Assembly: GCF_000304335.1 (NCBI RefSeq)
Contig: NZ_CAJF01000024.1
Location: forward strand, 1 to 64,000
Direction of reading: 5' to 3'
DNA: 64,000 bases
From: Microbacterium yannicii PS01
Lineage (GTDB): Bacteria > Actinomycetota > Actinomycetes > Actinomycetales > Microbacteriaceae
In this document: one piece after another, positions 48,403 to 58,537 of the stretch
How positions within the stretch are numbered: the stretch's first letter is position 1
Layout: each line of letters starts with the position of its first letter
Program-made: the position numbers and the translations under genes
Notes under the pieces: model-generated
The model's database searches: none
Told to the model about the DNA's origin: nothing
Seen by the model: the letters and a program-made list of their open reading frames with translations, nothing else

Positions 48403-49925
48403 CCGTCATCCACCACCTTCGCGTGCACCGCAGCGACGAGGACCTCGCGCGGGAGGGTCAGCTCGCCTGGCACATCGCCGAGGTCGCCGCCGACCCGGTC
48501 GAGGTCGAGCCCGAGGTCGTCGACATGATCGTCAACCGGGTGATCGACAACGCGGCCGTGGCCGCGGCATCCCTCACCCGTGCTCCGGTGAGCGCGGCCC
48601 GTCAGCAGGCCCTCGACCACGCGGTGTCGGTCGGCGGCGCCGGGGCGACGGTCTTCGGGTGTGGGTTGGATCGCCGCACGTCGCCGGAGTGGGCGGCGTG
48701 GGCGAACGGGGTCGCGGTGCGCGAGCTGGATTATCACGACACCTTCCTCGCGGCCGACTACTCGCATCCGGGCGACAACATCCCGCCGATCCTCGCCGTG
48801 GCTCAGCACGTCGGCTCCGACGGCGCGGCGCTGGTGCGGGGCCTGGCGACGGGGTACGAGATCCAGATCGACCTGGTGCGGGCGATCTGTCTGCACAAGC
48901 ACAAGATCGACCACGTTGCGCACCTGGGTCCGTCGGCTGCCGCGGGCATCGGCACCCTTCTGGGTCTGCCGGTGGAGACCATCTATCAGGCCGTGGGCCA
49001 GGCGCTGCACACGACCACCGCCACGCGGCAGTCGCGCAAGGGTGAGATCTCGACGTGGAAGGCGCACGCGCCGGCGTTCGCGGGGAAGATGGCCGTCGAG
49101 GCGGTGGACCGCGCGATGCGCGGCGAGACGTCGCCCAGCCCGATCTACGAGGGCGAGGACGGTGTCATCGCGTGGATGCTGGACGGACCCGACGCCTCGT
49201 ACGACGTGCCGCTTCCCGCCGCCGGCGAGGCCAAGCGCGGCATCCTCGACTCGTACACGAAGGAGCACTCCGCCGAGTACCAGGCGCAGGCGTGGATCGA
49301 CCTGGCCCGTCGTCTGGGCGAGGAGCGCCCCGACCTGCGTGACCCGGTGAACATCGAGTCGATCGTGCTGCACACCTCGCACCACACGCACTACGTCATC
49401 GGCTCGGGCGCGAACGACCCGCAGAAGTACGACCCGACGGCCTCGCGCGAGACGCTGGACCACTCGATCCCGTACATCTTCGCGGTCGCCCTGCAGGACG
49501 GGGGCTGGCACCACGTCGACTCGTACACGCCCGAGCGGGCGGGTCGCGCAGACACCGTGGCGCTGTGGCACAAGGTCACCACCGCCGAGGACGAGGGCTG
49601 GACCCGCCGCTACCACTCCGACGACCCGAACGAGAAGGCCTTCGGCGGCCGCGTCGAGATCCGCCTCACCGACGGCTCGGTGCTCGAGGACGAGATCGCC
49701 GTCGCCGACGCGCACCCTCTCGGCGCACGGCCCTTCGCTCGCGAGGACTACATCCGCAAGTTCCGCCTCCTCGCAGGGCCCGTGCTCACCGCCGACGAGA
49801 TCGAGCGGTTCCTCGACCTCGCGCAGCGCCTGCCCGACCTCACGCCCGACGAGGTGCGGCAGCTGACGATCGTCGCCGACTTCGGCGTCCTCGCCGGAGC
49901 CCCGGCACCGAAGGGCCTGTTCTGA
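48399..49925 (+). CDS. prpD: 2-methylcitrate dehydratase
   Basis: MmgE/PrpD-family dehydratase converting 2-methylcitrate to 2-methylaconitate. 508 aa, normal length. Family blocks include [20 protein letters not shown] near residue 110, and [25 protein letters not shown]. First enzyme after gntR; overlaps the regulator by 4 bp and prpB by 1 bp (TGATG). ATG 48399 has AAAGGACGAAC upstream. Confidence 0.92.
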   Translation: MTVIHHLRVHRSDEDLAREGQLAWHIAEVAADPVEVEPEVVDMIVNRVIDNAAVAAASLTRAPVSAARQQALDHAVSVGGAGATVFGCGLDRRTSPEWAAWANGVAVRELDYHDTFLAADYSHPGDNIPPILAVAQHVGSDGAALVRGLATGYEIQIDLVRAICLHKHKIDHVAHLGPSAAAGIGTLLGLPVETIYQAVGQALHTTTATRQSRKGEISTWKAHAPAFAGKMAVEAVDRAMRGETSPSPIYEGEDGVIAWMLDGPDASYDVPLPAAGEAKRGILDSYTKEHSAEYQAQAWIDLARRLGEERPDLRDPVNIESIVLHTSHHTHYVIGSGANDPQKYDPTASRETLDHSIPYIFAVALQDGGWHHVDSYTPERAGRADTVALWHKVTTAEDEGWTRRYHSDDPNEKAFGGRVEIRLTDGSVLEDEIAVADAHPLGARPFAREDYIRKFRLLAGPVLTADEIERFLDLAQRLPDLTPDEVRQLTIVADFGVLAGAPAPKGLF

Positions 49926-50827
49926 TGCTGTACTCCACGGTGCCGGCGCACGAGAAGCGGCGGCTGCTGCGAGAGCGGCTGTCCAGCGGCGAGCTGCTGC
50001 GGTTCCCGGGCGCGTTCAATCCGCTGAGCGCGCGGCTCATCGAGCGCAAGGGCTTCGAGGGCGTCTACATCTCGGGCGCGGTGCTGTCGGCCGACCTGGG
50101 CCTGCCCGACATCGGCCTCACGACGCTGACCGAGGTCGCCGCGCGCGGGCAGCAGATCGCGCGGATGACCGACCTCCCGGCGATCATCGACGCCGACACC
50201 GGGTTCGGCGAGCCGATGAACGTCGCGCGCACCATCCAGACCCTCGAAGACGCCGGCATCGCCGGTACCCACATCGAGGATCAGATCAACCCCAAGCGGT
50301 GCGGGCACCTCGACGGCAAGGCCGTCGTCGACGAAGACACCGCGATCAAGCGCATCCGCGCGGCCGCCGACGCGCGCCGCGATCCGAACTTCCTGATCAT
50401 GGCGCGCACCGACATCCGCGCGGTGGAGGGGATGGATGCCGCGATCCGGCGCGTGCAGGCGCTCGTCGACGCCGGAGCCGACGCCATCTTCCCCGAGGCG
50501 ATGCGCACCCTCGATGAGTTCGCGGCCGTCCGAACGGCGGTCGACGTGCCGATCCTGGCGAACATGACCGAGTTCGGGAAGTCGGACCTGTTCAGCGTCG
50601 ACCAGCTGCAGGGCGTCGGCGTCAACATCGTGATCTGGCCGGTCTCGCTCCTGCGGATCGCGATGGGCGCGGCATCGCATGCGCTCGATACGCTCGTGGA
50701 CGAAGGGCACCTCACCTCGAAGCTCGGCGAGATGCAGCACCGGGCCGACCTGTACGACCTGATCGACTACGAGCAGTACAACCACTTCGACACCTCGGTG
50801 TTCAACTTCACCATCACGAAGGAGTGA
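49925..50827 (+). CDS. prpB: 2-methylisocitrate lyase
   Basis: Cleaves 2-methylisocitrate to pyruvate and succinate. 300 aa, ICL/PEPM fold. The catalytic motif K-R-C-G-H is in INPKRCGHLDGKAVV; metal-site DADTGFGEP and substrate-binding MARTDIRAVEG are intact. VYISGAVLSADLGLPDIGL is characteristic of PrpB. Next gene starts 1 bp after the stop. Confidence 0.93.
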   Translation: MLYSTVPAHEKRRLLRERLSSGELLRFPGAFNPLSARLIERKGFEGVYISGAVLSADLGLPDIGLTTLTEVAARGQQIARMTDLPAIIDADTGFGEPMNVARTIQTLEDAGIAGTHIEDQINPKRCGHLDGKAVVDEDTAIKRIRAAADARRDPNFLIMARTDIRAVEGMDAAIRRVQALVDAGADAIFPEAMRTLDEFAAVRTAVDVPILANMTEFGKSDLFSVDQLQGVGVNIVIWPVSLLRIAMGAASHALDTLVDEGHLTSKLGEMQHRADLYDLIDYEQYNHFDTSVFNFTITKE

Positions 50828-50828
50828 C

Positions 50829-52016
50829 ATGACCGACCCCGACATCAAGAAGGGCCTCGCGGGCGTCGTCGTGGATTACACGGCGGTCTCGAAGGTCAAT
50901 CCCGACACGAACTCGCTGCTGTACCGGGGCTATCCCGTGCAGGAGCTCGCCTCGACGCAGCCGTTCGAAGCCGTCGCGTACCTGCTCTGGCACGGCGAGC
51001 TGCCGACCGAAGTGCAGCTGCAGCAGCTGCGCGCGACCGAGCGGTCGTACCGGCACCTTCCGGCCGATGTGCGAGCCGCGATCGACCTCGTTCCGCTCGA
51101 CGCGCACCCGATGGACGAGGTGCGGACCGCGGTCAGCCTGATCGGCGCGCGCGACCTCGCCGGCGCCGGCTCGGTGCTCGACGCGAGCGGCAACCCGGAG
51201 GAGAACCTGGCGCGCAGCATCCGCCTCTTCGCGGTTCTCCCCGCCATCGTCGCGTACGGTCAGCGTCGCCGCCGCGGGCAGCAGCCGGTCGCGCCGCGCG
51301 ATGACCTCGACTACTCGGCCAACTTCCTGTGGATGACCTTCGGCGAGGAGGCCGATGAGGTCGTCGTCGACGCGTTCAACCGCTCGATGGTGCTGTACGC
51401 CGAGCACTCGTTCAACGCCTCGACGTTCACGGCGCGCGTGATCGCGTCGACCCTCAGCGACCTGTACTCGGCCGTCGTCGGAGCGATCGGCGCGCTGAAG
51501 GGGCCCCTCCACGGCGGCGCCAACGAGGCGGTGCTGCACATCTTCGACGAGATCGGGACGGCTGAGAACGTGGGACCGTGGCTCGACGAGGCGCTTGCCC
51601 ACAAGCGCAAGATCATGGGCTTCGGGCACCGCGTCTACAAGCGCGGCGACTCGCGCGTGCCCACCATGAAGGCCGCGCTCGACACCCTCGTCGAGCACTA
51701 TGACCGCCCCGACGTGGCGGCGCTGTACGACGCGCTGGAATCGCAGTTCGTCGAGCGCAAGGGCATCTACCCCAACCTCGACTACCCGTCGGGGCCGGCG
51801 TACAACCTGATGGGCTTCGACACGCTCACCTTCACGCCGCTGTTCGTGGCCGCCCGCGTCACCGGCTGGACGGCGCACATCGCCGAGCAGCTCGCCTCCA
51901 ACGCCCTCATCCGCCCGCTGTCGGAGTACAACGGTCCCGACGAGCGCCACATCGACGGCTATGTTCCGGATGCCGCGACCCTCGAAGCCGCCGAACGCGC
52001 GGAGGAGTCGGCCTGA
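50829..52016 (+). CDS. prpC: 2-methylcitrate synthase
   Basis: Condenses propionyl-CoA and oxaloacetate, the first methylcitrate-cycle step. 395 aa, citrate-synthase fold. Conserved: YRGYPVQELAS, LKGPLHGGANEAVLHIFDEIG, catalytic His in GFGHRVYKRGDSR, and the Asp/Arg region near NLDYPSGPAYNLMGF. Completes gntR-prpDBC; the cell can therefore oxidise propionate or odd-chain and branched-chain products. Confidence 0.93.
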   Translation: MTDPDIKKGLAGVVVDYTAVSKVNPDTNSLLYRGYPVQELASTQPFEAVAYLLWHGELPTEVQLQQLRATERSYRHLPADVRAAIDLVPLDAHPMDEVRTAVSLIGARDLAGAGSVLDASGNPEENLARSIRLFAVLPAIVAYGQRRRRGQQPVAPRDDLDYSANFLWMTFGEEADEVVVDAFNRSMVLYAEHSFNASTFTARVIASTLSDLYSAVVGAIGALKGPLHGGANEAVLHIFDEIGTAENVGPWLDEALAHKRKIMGFGHRVYKRGDSRVPTMKAALDTLVEHYDRPDVAALYDALESQFVERKGIYPNLDYPSGPAYNLMGFDTLTFTPLFVAARVTGWTAHIAEQLASNALIRPLSEYNGPDERHIDGYVPDAATLEAAERAEESA

Positions 52017-52035
52017 TGTCTGCGACCGTGAGGGC

Positions 52036-52491
52036 ATGAGCCTCTGGCACGGCGACGTCTCGGCGGTCGACCTGCCGGCGATGGCGTCGAGAACGCTGAT
52101 CGAGAGCCTCGGCATCGAGATCGTCGAGGTGCGCGACGACGCGCTGGTGGGACGGATGCCGGTGGACCGGCGCACCGTGCAGCCTGCCGGCGTGCTGCAC
52201 GGCGGCGCATCGGTCGCCCTCGCCGAGACCCTCGCGTCGTGGGCGGGCTACCTCGCGATCGATCGCGAGCGGTTCCACGTCGTCGGCCAGGAGATCAACG
52301 CCAACCACATCCGCCCGATCTCATCGGGCTGGGTGACCGCGACGGTGACGCCGGCGAACATCGGCCGCCGGGCGCACGTGTGGGAGATCCGCATCGTCGA
52401 CGAGGTGGGCACGCTCGTCTGCATCTCGCGCTGCACGCTCGCCGTGATCGAGCAGCGGAGTACCTACGCCACCCCCGAGACCCGCGGCTGA
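52036..52491 (+). CDS. hotdog-fold acyl-CoA thioesterase (PaaI/DUF4442-like)
   Basis: 151 aa. VQPAGVLHGGASVALAETLASW is the hot-dog signature with the catalytic Glu after H-G-G; INANHIRPISSGWVTATVTPANIG is the second strand block. Releases free acids from acyl-CoAs, substrate unspecified. ATG 52036 follows the prpC stop by 20 bp, so it probably belongs to the operon. Confidence 0.83.
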   Translation: MSLWHGDVSAVDLPAMASRTLIESLGIEIVEVRDDALVGRMPVDRRTVQPAGVLHGGASVALAETLASWAGYLAIDRERFHVVGQEINANHIRPISSGWVTATVTPANIGRRAHVWEIRIVDEVGTLVCISRCTLAVIEQRSTYATPETRG

Positions 52492-52527
52492 CCGTCACCG
52501 TTCTAGGCTCGGAAGCAGGAGGTTGTC

Positions 52528-53709
52528 ATGCGCGAGGCCGTCATCGTCGACGTCGTCCGAACCCCGTCCGGGCGCGGCAAGCCCGGGGGAGCGCTCAGCG
52601 AGGTCCATCCCGTCGACCTCGCCGCCGCGGTCCTCACCGGGCTGCTCGAGCGGAACGGACTCGAGTCCCGCCAGATCGACGACGTCCTCATGGGGTGCGT
52701 CAGCCAGATCGGCGACCAGGCGATGAACATCGGCCGCCAGGCCGTGCTCGCGGCGGGCTTCGACGAGTCTGTGCCCGCGACCACGATCGACCGCCAGTGC
52801 GGATCGAGCCAGCAGGCCGCGCATTTCGCGGCTCAGGGCGTGATCGCCGGGGCGTACGACATCGTCATCGCGGGCGGCGTCGAGTCGATGAGCCGCGTGC
52901 CGCTGGGCTCGACGCGCCAGGGCGGTACGCTCGCGCCCGGCCTTTCCGCCCGCTACCCCGACGGCCTGGTCAATCAGGGCGTGTCGGCCGAGCTGATCGC
53001 GCACAAGTGGCGGCTGTCGCGGGAACAGCTCGACTCCTTCGCGGCTGAGTCGCATCGACGGGCGGCGGATGCCTGGAGCGCCGGCCGCTTCGATCCGCAG
53101 GTCCTCCCGATCCTGCCCCCGGGCGGGGCCGAGGCGGTCGCGATCGACGAGACCGTCCGATCCGGCACGACCGCCGAGGGCCTGGGCGGGCTGAACCCGG
53201 CCTTCCGCACCGATGAGCTCGCGGCGCGGTTCCCCGAGCTGGAGTGGCGCATCACCGCGGGCTCTTCGTCGCCGCTCACCGACGCGGCATCCGCCGTTCT
53301 CATCATGAGCGCCGAGCGAGCCGAGCAGCTGGGCCTCACCCCCCGCGCTCGGTTCCACTCGTTCGCGGTCGTCGGTGACGACCCGCTCTACATGCTGACC
53401 GGACCGATTCCGGCGACGCGGCGCATCCTCGACCGCAGCGGGCTGGGGATCGACGACCTCGACGCCTACGAGGTGAACGAGGCGTTCGCCTCGGTGCCTC
53501 TCGCCTGGGCGGCCGAGCTGGGGGCCGACCCTGCGAAGCTGAACCCGTGGGGCGGCGCGATCGCGCTGGGCCACGCGGTCGGCGCGTCGGGCACCCGGCT
53601 GCTCGGAACGCTCGTCGCGATCCTCGAGGCCACGGGCGGCCGCTTCGGCCTGCAGACCATGTGCGAGGGCGGCGGCATGGCGAACGCGACGATCATCGAG
53701 CGCGTCTGA
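52528..53709 (+). CDS. acetyl-CoA acetyltransferase (thiolase)
   Basis: 393 aa. Active-site Cys in TIDRQCGSSQQAAHFAAQGV near residue 90; His in NPWGGAIALGHAVGASGTR; second Cys in MCEGGGMANATIIERV; NEAFASVPLAW is the family N-E-A-F block. G-H-A replaces the usual G-H-P. Cleaves or forms acetoacyl-CoA at the end of beta-oxidation. AGGAGG lies 6 bases before ATG. No terminator seen before it. Confidence 0.92.
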   Translation: MREAVIVDVVRTPSGRGKPGGALSEVHPVDLAAAVLTGLLERNGLESRQIDDVLMGCVSQIGDQAMNIGRQAVLAAGFDESVPATTIDRQCGSSQQAAHFAAQGVIAGAYDIVIAGGVESMSRVPLGSTRQGGTLAPGLSARYPDGLVNQGVSAELIAHKWRLSREQLDSFAAESHRRAADAWSAGRFDPQVLPILPPGGAEAVAIDETVRSGTTAEGLGGLNPAFRTDELAARFPELEWRITAGSSSPLTDAASAVLIMSAERAEQLGLTPRARFHSFAVVGDDPLYMLTGPIPATRRILDRSGLGIDDLDAYEVNEAFASVPLAWAAELGADPAKLNPWGGAIALGHAVGASGTRLLGTLVAILEATGGRFGLQTMCEGGGMANATIIERV

Positions 53710-53733
53710 CGGGACCTTCCCGGCGGCGGCCGG

Positions 53734-54102
53734 TCAGAGCGGGCTGCCGACGCGGAGAAGGTTGCCGTTGCGGTCGACGACGGCGAACTCCCGCATGCCG
53801 TAGTCGGTGTCGACAGGCTCCTCGATACGGCTGCCCGTCGCGGCATCGGGAGTCACCGCGTGACGCCACTGCTCGTGAAGGGCCGTGGCGTCGTCGACGT
53901 AGAGATAGCACATCGAGGCGGAGCTCAACGGGTCGACCGACGGGTCGCCGACGAAGTGCAGCTCGATGTGGCCGCGTCCGATGATGAGGTAGTCCCAGTC
54001 GTCGGGCGGCGTGCCCCGGTTCTCGAAGCCGAGCGCCTCGTAGAAGGCCAGGGTCTCGTTCAGGTCTCGGCTCAGGAGAATCGGTACGGCGTGCTCGGTC
54101 AC
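53734..54102 (-). CDS. VOC-family protein, bleomycin resistance-like
   Basis: 122 aa. Opening AVPILLSRDLNETLAFYEALGFENRGTPPDDWDYLIIGRGHIELHF, with a dimer-type metal-free pocket typical of BLMT-like binding proteins, and closing YGMREFAVVDRNGNLLRVGSPL. Could sequester a small molecule; resistance is not demonstrated by sequence. GTG 54102 lies six bases after TACCCT. Confidence 0.75.
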   Translation of the reverse strand: MTEHAVPILLSRDLNETLAFYEALGFENRGTPPDDWDYLIIGRGHIELHFVGDPSVDPLSSASMCYLYVDDATALHEQWRHAVTPDAATGSRIEEPVDTDYGMREFAVVDRNGNLLRVGSPL

Positions 54103-54108
54103 CCGCGC

Positions 54109-54114
54109 AGGGTA
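54109..54114 (-). promoter_or_regulatory. -10 box, leaderless, VOC gene
   Basis: TACCCT (minus strand) ends six bases before GTG 54102. Confidence 0.5.
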
Positions 54115-54164
54115 CCGGGATCGCTCGCGCGACGGAAGGACGGCCGAAGCGCGCGCGGGTCGGC

Positions 54165-54344
54165 TCAGAGCGCGCTGAGCAGCTGGGGGCCGAAGACCAG
54201 TGCGGCAGCGACCGCGACGCCTGCGACGGCCAGGCCGGCGATCGCCACCACGAGGATGTTGCCCGCGATGGTCAGCAGAATCGCGCCGGTGGGCGAGATC
54301 TCGCGGCGGCGGACGACGTGGATCGGCGAGGTCGTTGCGGTCAT
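54165..54344 (-). CDS. small single- or double-pass membrane protein
   Basis: 59 aa, beginning MTATTSPIHVVRRREISPTG, then hydrophobic AILLTIAGNILVVAIAGLAV and AGVAVAAALVFGPQLLSAL. Supported by an exactly placed -10 box TAGCGT six bases before ATG 54344 and by its simple positive-inside topology. No homologue recognised. It stays shorter than the usual annotation cutoff, so it is easily missed. Confidence 0.6.
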   Translation of the reverse strand: MTATTSPIHVVRRREISPTGAILLTIAGNILVVAIAGLAVAGVAVAAALVFGPQLLSAL

Positions 54345-54350
54345 GCTTCG

Positions 54351-54356
54351 ACGCTA
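54351..54356 (-). promoter_or_regulatory. -10 box, leaderless, small membrane gene
   Basis: TAGCGT (minus strand) ends six bases before ATG 54344. Confidence 0.45.
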
Positions 54357-54432
54357 CGTATCGCAATCCGCCGAGTCGTCGGCCGTGAGTCTCACCCGGG
54401 TCGTCCTTGAGGATGAGATCTCAGAAGTTTCT

Positions 54433-54445
54433 GACACGAAGTGTC
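54433..54445. promoter_or_regulatory. inverted repeat GACAC-GAA-GTGTC
   Basis: Short palindrome in the divergent 174-bp gap between the small membrane gene and the YciI-domain gene; a possible operator, no regulator identified. Confidence 0.25.
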
Positions 54446-54518
54446 GATCTGCGTCGACGCCGCGCGACGGCCTAGGTGAGGGTGGCGCCGTGCCGCCCGG
54501 CACCGGAAGGATCAGACC

Positions 54519-54857
54519 ATGAAGTTCATGATGTTCGTCGTCAACGACGCCCAGCCCGATCAGCCCGCGGACGAGTCCGACGTCGACCTCTGGGTCGACC
54601 CGCTCGACGCCGGCGGCAAGCGCGTCATCGGCGAGATCCTCGCGCCGGCCTCCGAGTCGACGGTCGTGAGGGTTCGCGGCGGCAAGGTGCTGACCACGCA
54701 CGGCCCGTTCGCCGAGACCAGCGAGGTGATCCTGGGGTTCGACATCCTCGAGGTCGCCGACCTCGACGAGGCGATCGAGATCGCGTCGCGGCATCCGATG
54801 GCGCGCAACGGGCAGCTCGAGCTGCGCGCCTTCGCACCGTGGGGCGAGCGGGCGTGA
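54519..54857 (+). CDS. YciI-like (YCII-related) domain protein
   Basis: 112 aa. KFMMFVVNDAQPDQPADESDV at the start and GFDILEVADLDEAIEIASRHPMA with the family Asp-His pair. DGC-type YCII proteins often partner sigma factors; none is next to it. ATG 54519 has GGAAGGATC upstream. A stem-loop terminator follows. Confidence 0.83.
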   Translation: MKFMMFVVNDAQPDQPADESDVDLWVDPLDAGGKRVIGEILAPASESTVVRVRGGKVLTTHGPFAETSEVILGFDILEVADLDEAIEIASRHPMARNGQLELRAFAPWGERA

Positions 54858-54862
54858 ACCGA

Positions 54863-54893
54863 AGAGGGACCGGATGCCGCAGCATCCGGTCCC
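54863..54893. terminator. rho-independent-type stem-loop, bidirectional
   Basis: GGGACCGGATGC (54865-54876) pairs with GCATCCGGTCCC (54881-54892) across a 4-base loop, 12 bp of perfect stem. It lies between the convergent YciI gene and the nucleotidase gene and lacks a long T run, as is common in high-GC actinobacteria. Confidence 0.75.
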
Positions 54894-54938
54894 TCCCTGC
54901 GCGCAGCCGATCACCTCAGGGAGGCGCGGCGGCGACGA

Positions 54939-57900
54939 CTACTCGGCGATGACGGCGCGGCCGAGCTGCGCGGGAGCGACCGGCGAATTGGCCTCGAAGT
55001 AGCGCACCGTCGCCTCCAGGTCGACCTGACCGGTGTCGGTGCGGTCGGTGGCGTCCTCGAAGGTGAAGAAGTTGTCGCCACCCCCCGGCGAGGAACGAGT
55101 TCGTCACGACGGTGAACTCATCGGTCGGTGCTACGGCGACGCCGTTCAGCGACATCGACAGGATGCGCGAGCCGCTCACCGCCGCCGGATCGTAGACGTA
55201 CGAGAACCCTTCGGAGACACCCAGGTGCAGCTTCGGTCGCGACGAGCCGGCCGGCTGCCACTGCTCCTCGAGCACCGACTTCAGCTGCGTGCCGGTCAGG
55301 GTCACGGTCACCAGCGTGTTCGCGAAGGGCTGGACGTTCGCGACGTCGGCGTAGGTCATCGTGCCGTCGGTGCCGTAGAGCAGGTCGGCGCGCAGGCCGC
55401 CGGGATTCATGAGTCCGATCTGCGCGGGAGTGCCTGCGTAGTCCTCGTTCGACGCCGCCCACAGGTAGACGTCTGCGACGAGGTTGCCGAGCGTGGACTC
55501 GATGCCGCGGTCGGAGCCCGCCGTTCCGCCCCGGACGATGTCGGCCGTGATGGCACCCACCTCGACCGCGCCCTCGACCGCCGCGACGGCCTTGGCCTCG
55601 TCGACGATCGCCTTGACGGCGGCGTCCTCGGGGTACAGCGCGGTCGCCGGTGTACCCGCCGCAGGGTCCGCCGGCTTGACCAGCGGGACCAGCCCGCCGG
55701 TGACCGAGACGAGTCGCTTCGACTCGCTCTCGACGCGGATGTCGAGCTTGCCGAGGGTCGTGCCGTACTGGTGAGCCTGGATGACGGTGCGCTCGGCGTC
55801 CGTTCCGTCGACCGGCACCTGGCACGAGTACGACTGGTGCGTGTGACCTGAGACGATCGCGTCGATCTCAGCCGAGGCGCCCCTGATGAGCTCGCCGTAG
55901 GCGGTCTCATCGGCGGTGACCGCCGTGCAGTCGCCCGTCTCCGACCCCTCGTGCGTGAGCAGCACGATGACATCGGCCAGGTCCTGGTCCTCCAGCTCGG
56001 CGGCGACGCGATTGGCCGCCTCGAGCTGGTCGCCGAACTCGATGTCGGCGATGCCCGTGGGGCTGACCATCGTGGCGGTCTGCTGGGTCACCGTCCCGAT
56101 GAAGCCGATGCGCACACCGTCGACCTCTTCGATCGCGTACTCCGGGAGCGCCGGGGTATCGGTGCCCCTCAGGTACACGTTCGCGCCGAGGCCGAAGGTG
56201 GTGTCGCCGAAGCGGGGCAGCACGCGGTCGGTGAGGTCGGCGAAGCCGGCATCGAATTCGTGGTTGCCGACGGCGCTCAGGTCGAGGCCGGCCGCCACCA
56301 GCGCGTCGATCGTCGGCTCGTCCTGCTGGATGAACGACGTGAACGTCGACGCGCCGATGTTGTCGCCCGCAGACACGAACAGCGTGTTGGGGTTCTCGGC
56401 CTCGAACGCGTCGACGGCGCTCGCGAGGACCGCGGCTCCCGCCTCGCCGTTTCCGAGGTTCTGCTCGATCCGACCGTGGAAGTCGTTGATCGTGAGCACC
56501 TGGACGTCGGTGGTCGGGACGACTTCGGCGATCTCGAACAGCGTGGTCGTTCCCGACACCTCGTTGCCGACGGCCAGAAGCGGCGTCCCGGTGGTCGACT
56601 CCTCGGCCGGGATGAACGCGATGCCCTCGGGCCCGAGATCACCGGCCGCGGCGAGGTCGCCGCCGTCCTCGACCGAGACCGAGAAGTCGCGGTTGTTGAC
56701 ATAGGTCACGAACGACGACGACGCCGGCTCGGTGACGTCGTACACCGCGATCCCGCCGACCCGCTCGAATCCGACGAACGCGTAGGTGCGACCCGCGACC
56801 TCGCCCAGCTCCACGGTCTCGGGCTCGGGCCCCTTGTCGTCGCTGCGGCCCTCGAAGTTCGACTCGCTGTGATTGGAGTTCACGAAGTCGGGGATCGCAG
56901 CCGCGGTGATCTCTTCGAACTCCGAGCCCGAATCGAAGACGCGCTCGCCGTCGGTCGTCCAGATCGAGAACGAACGTCCGCCGAAGGCGTGCAGCTCGCT
57001 GTAGCAGCCCGCCTCGGCGTCGAAGCCGTCTTCGATCGTCACGTTCAGCCGCCCGAGGTCGGCGACGCCGAGCGCGCCGGCGAGGGGGCTCGTGGCGCAC
57101 ACCGGTCCTTGGCCGTCCTCCGCGAGGTCCTTGACGCGTGAGGCTTCGACGTAGTCGCCCCATTCACGGGCGTCGCCCTCGTTCGCAGTGACGAGATAGG
57201 TCTCGCCTCCCGCTGTGTACGACTGGATGGCGTCGGGCATGTAGAGGCCCTTGAGCCCCTGATAGGTGCGCAGCGCGTGCACATCGTCGCGGTCGCTCGG
57301 GTCGAGCGCATTCTCGGCGGCGCCGAGATCCTTGGCGCCCAGTGGCAGGATCTCACGAACCGTGGCGCTGGACAGCTGCACGACGGCGACGGCGTTCGCC
57401 TCCTGCAGCGACACGTACGCGGTCTTCCCGTCGATCGTGATGTACTCCGGCTCGAGGTTGCGGCTGACGGGGTGGTCGTCGCCGTGCGGCTGTGGGCCGA
57501 AGACGCGCACGCCTTCCGGCAGTCGGTCCTCGATGCGGGGGGCCAGCGCCGCCACGAGGGCAGCCAGCGCCTTCTTGGCCTGGGCGTTCAGCAACGGCGA
57601 GTTCGCGAACCGCTCGATGAGGCCGACGAGCCCGGTGGCGAGGGAGGGAAGCTTCTTCGCCTCGAACGCGTGGAAGTCGGCGGTGCTCACCGCCTTCTGC
57701 TTCGGCGCCGCGACCTTCTTCGGCAGCGTCACGATGCTGATCGAGCCCTCGGGGTCGACGGAGAAGTCATCCGCCGGCTCGCCCTCGTTGGCGATGACCG
57801 CGTACTTCCCGTCCGGCGAGACGGTCACCATGTCGGGCAGCGCGCCGACCGTGACGGTTCCGAGGACCGCGGATGCAGCATCCTGCGCCTCCGCGTCGAA

Positions 57901-58323
57901 GAAGAGCAGATGGCCGGGGTCGGTCTTGACCTCGGCCTCGAACGCGACGATGCCGAGCCCGTCCGCACGCACCGTCACCGAGTTGGCGACGCCGGCGGAG
58001 GTGAGCGCGAACTCCTCCGACATGGCCGCGGGATCGCTGTAGTCGAGCACGCTCACCGAGCCGGCCTGGGCGTTCACGACGAACAGACGCTCACCGTGGG
58101 CGGCGACGATCTCGGCGGCGCCTTCGTCGAAGGCGCCGGTCTCGAACGTGCCGATCGGCGCGAGCGAGAGCGTCGCGTCGTCGGCGGAGTGCATGATCGG
58201 GTCGGTCACGATCGCCGCGCCGGCGGTCGTGACCGGTGCGAGCGCGAGTGTGCTGGTTACGGCGAGGGCCGCAGTGATGGCGACAGCGCGGGAAGCGTGC
58301 CGTGAGTGAGTGAGCGAAGGCAT
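54939..58323 (-). pseudogene. secreted choice-of-anchor I / 5'-nucleotidase, frameshifted near its end
   Basis: Large exported protein of about 1125 codons. Signal peptide-like start: HASRAVAITAALAVTSTLAL then APVTTAGAA. Residues about 45-560 are a beta-propeller-like region (VFVVNAQAGSVSVLDY, GKYAVIANEGEPADDF) of the choice-of-anchor I class. The metallophosphatase follows: VLTINDFHGRIEQNLG, VSAGDNIGASTF, VGNHEFDAGFADL, VIVLLTHEGSETGDC, IVSGHTHQSYSC. The 5'-nucleotidase C-terminal domain ends at N-S-F-L-A-G-G, where a G6 tract (plus-strand C 55081-55086) shifts the frame. With five G it would read GDNFFTFEDATDRTDTGQVD and stop at 54939-54941 after AVIAE. Uncorrected, the frame runs to 54916 as an arginine-rich tail. 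Likely dephosphorylates extracellular nucleotides when intact. Confidence 0.82.
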
Positions 58324-58423
58324 CGGAGTCCTCGGGTCGGGTGAGCGCGATCAGCGCCCCTCCGTCCTACTGGGCGGGAGTGGCCGCACGGTGAACAGAC
58401 GACGAACGCGGCTGCTTCCTGGT

Positions 58424-58445
58424 CGTCCTAGAAGATAGAAGGACG
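58424..58445. promoter_or_regulatory. inverted repeat overlapping the valine-operon promoter
   Basis: CGTCCT (58424-58429) and AGGACG (58440-58445) flank 10 bp, just upstream of the -10 candidate TAAACT (58452-58457). The overlap with the promoter suits a TetR-like repressor. The remaining 214-bp gap 58324-58537 has no other feature I can identify. Confidence 0.4.
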
Positions 58446-58451
58446 TCCATG

Positions 58452-58457
58452 TAAACT
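58452..58457 (+). promoter_or_regulatory. -10 candidate for the acyl-CoA dehydrogenase operon
   Basis: TAAACT, about 80 bases before GTG 58538. Confidence 0.35.
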
Positions 58458-58537
58458 GGTCAGTGTGCCGACGAGGGCACGATCGCGTTGATCAGGATGC
58501 GCCCACCAGAGGCATTCCGATCGCTGAAGGAGCAACG

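Noticed and set aside
53734..54102. True bleomycin resistance determinant
   Set aside because: VOC fold is shared by many non-resistance proteins; nothing in context supports resistance.
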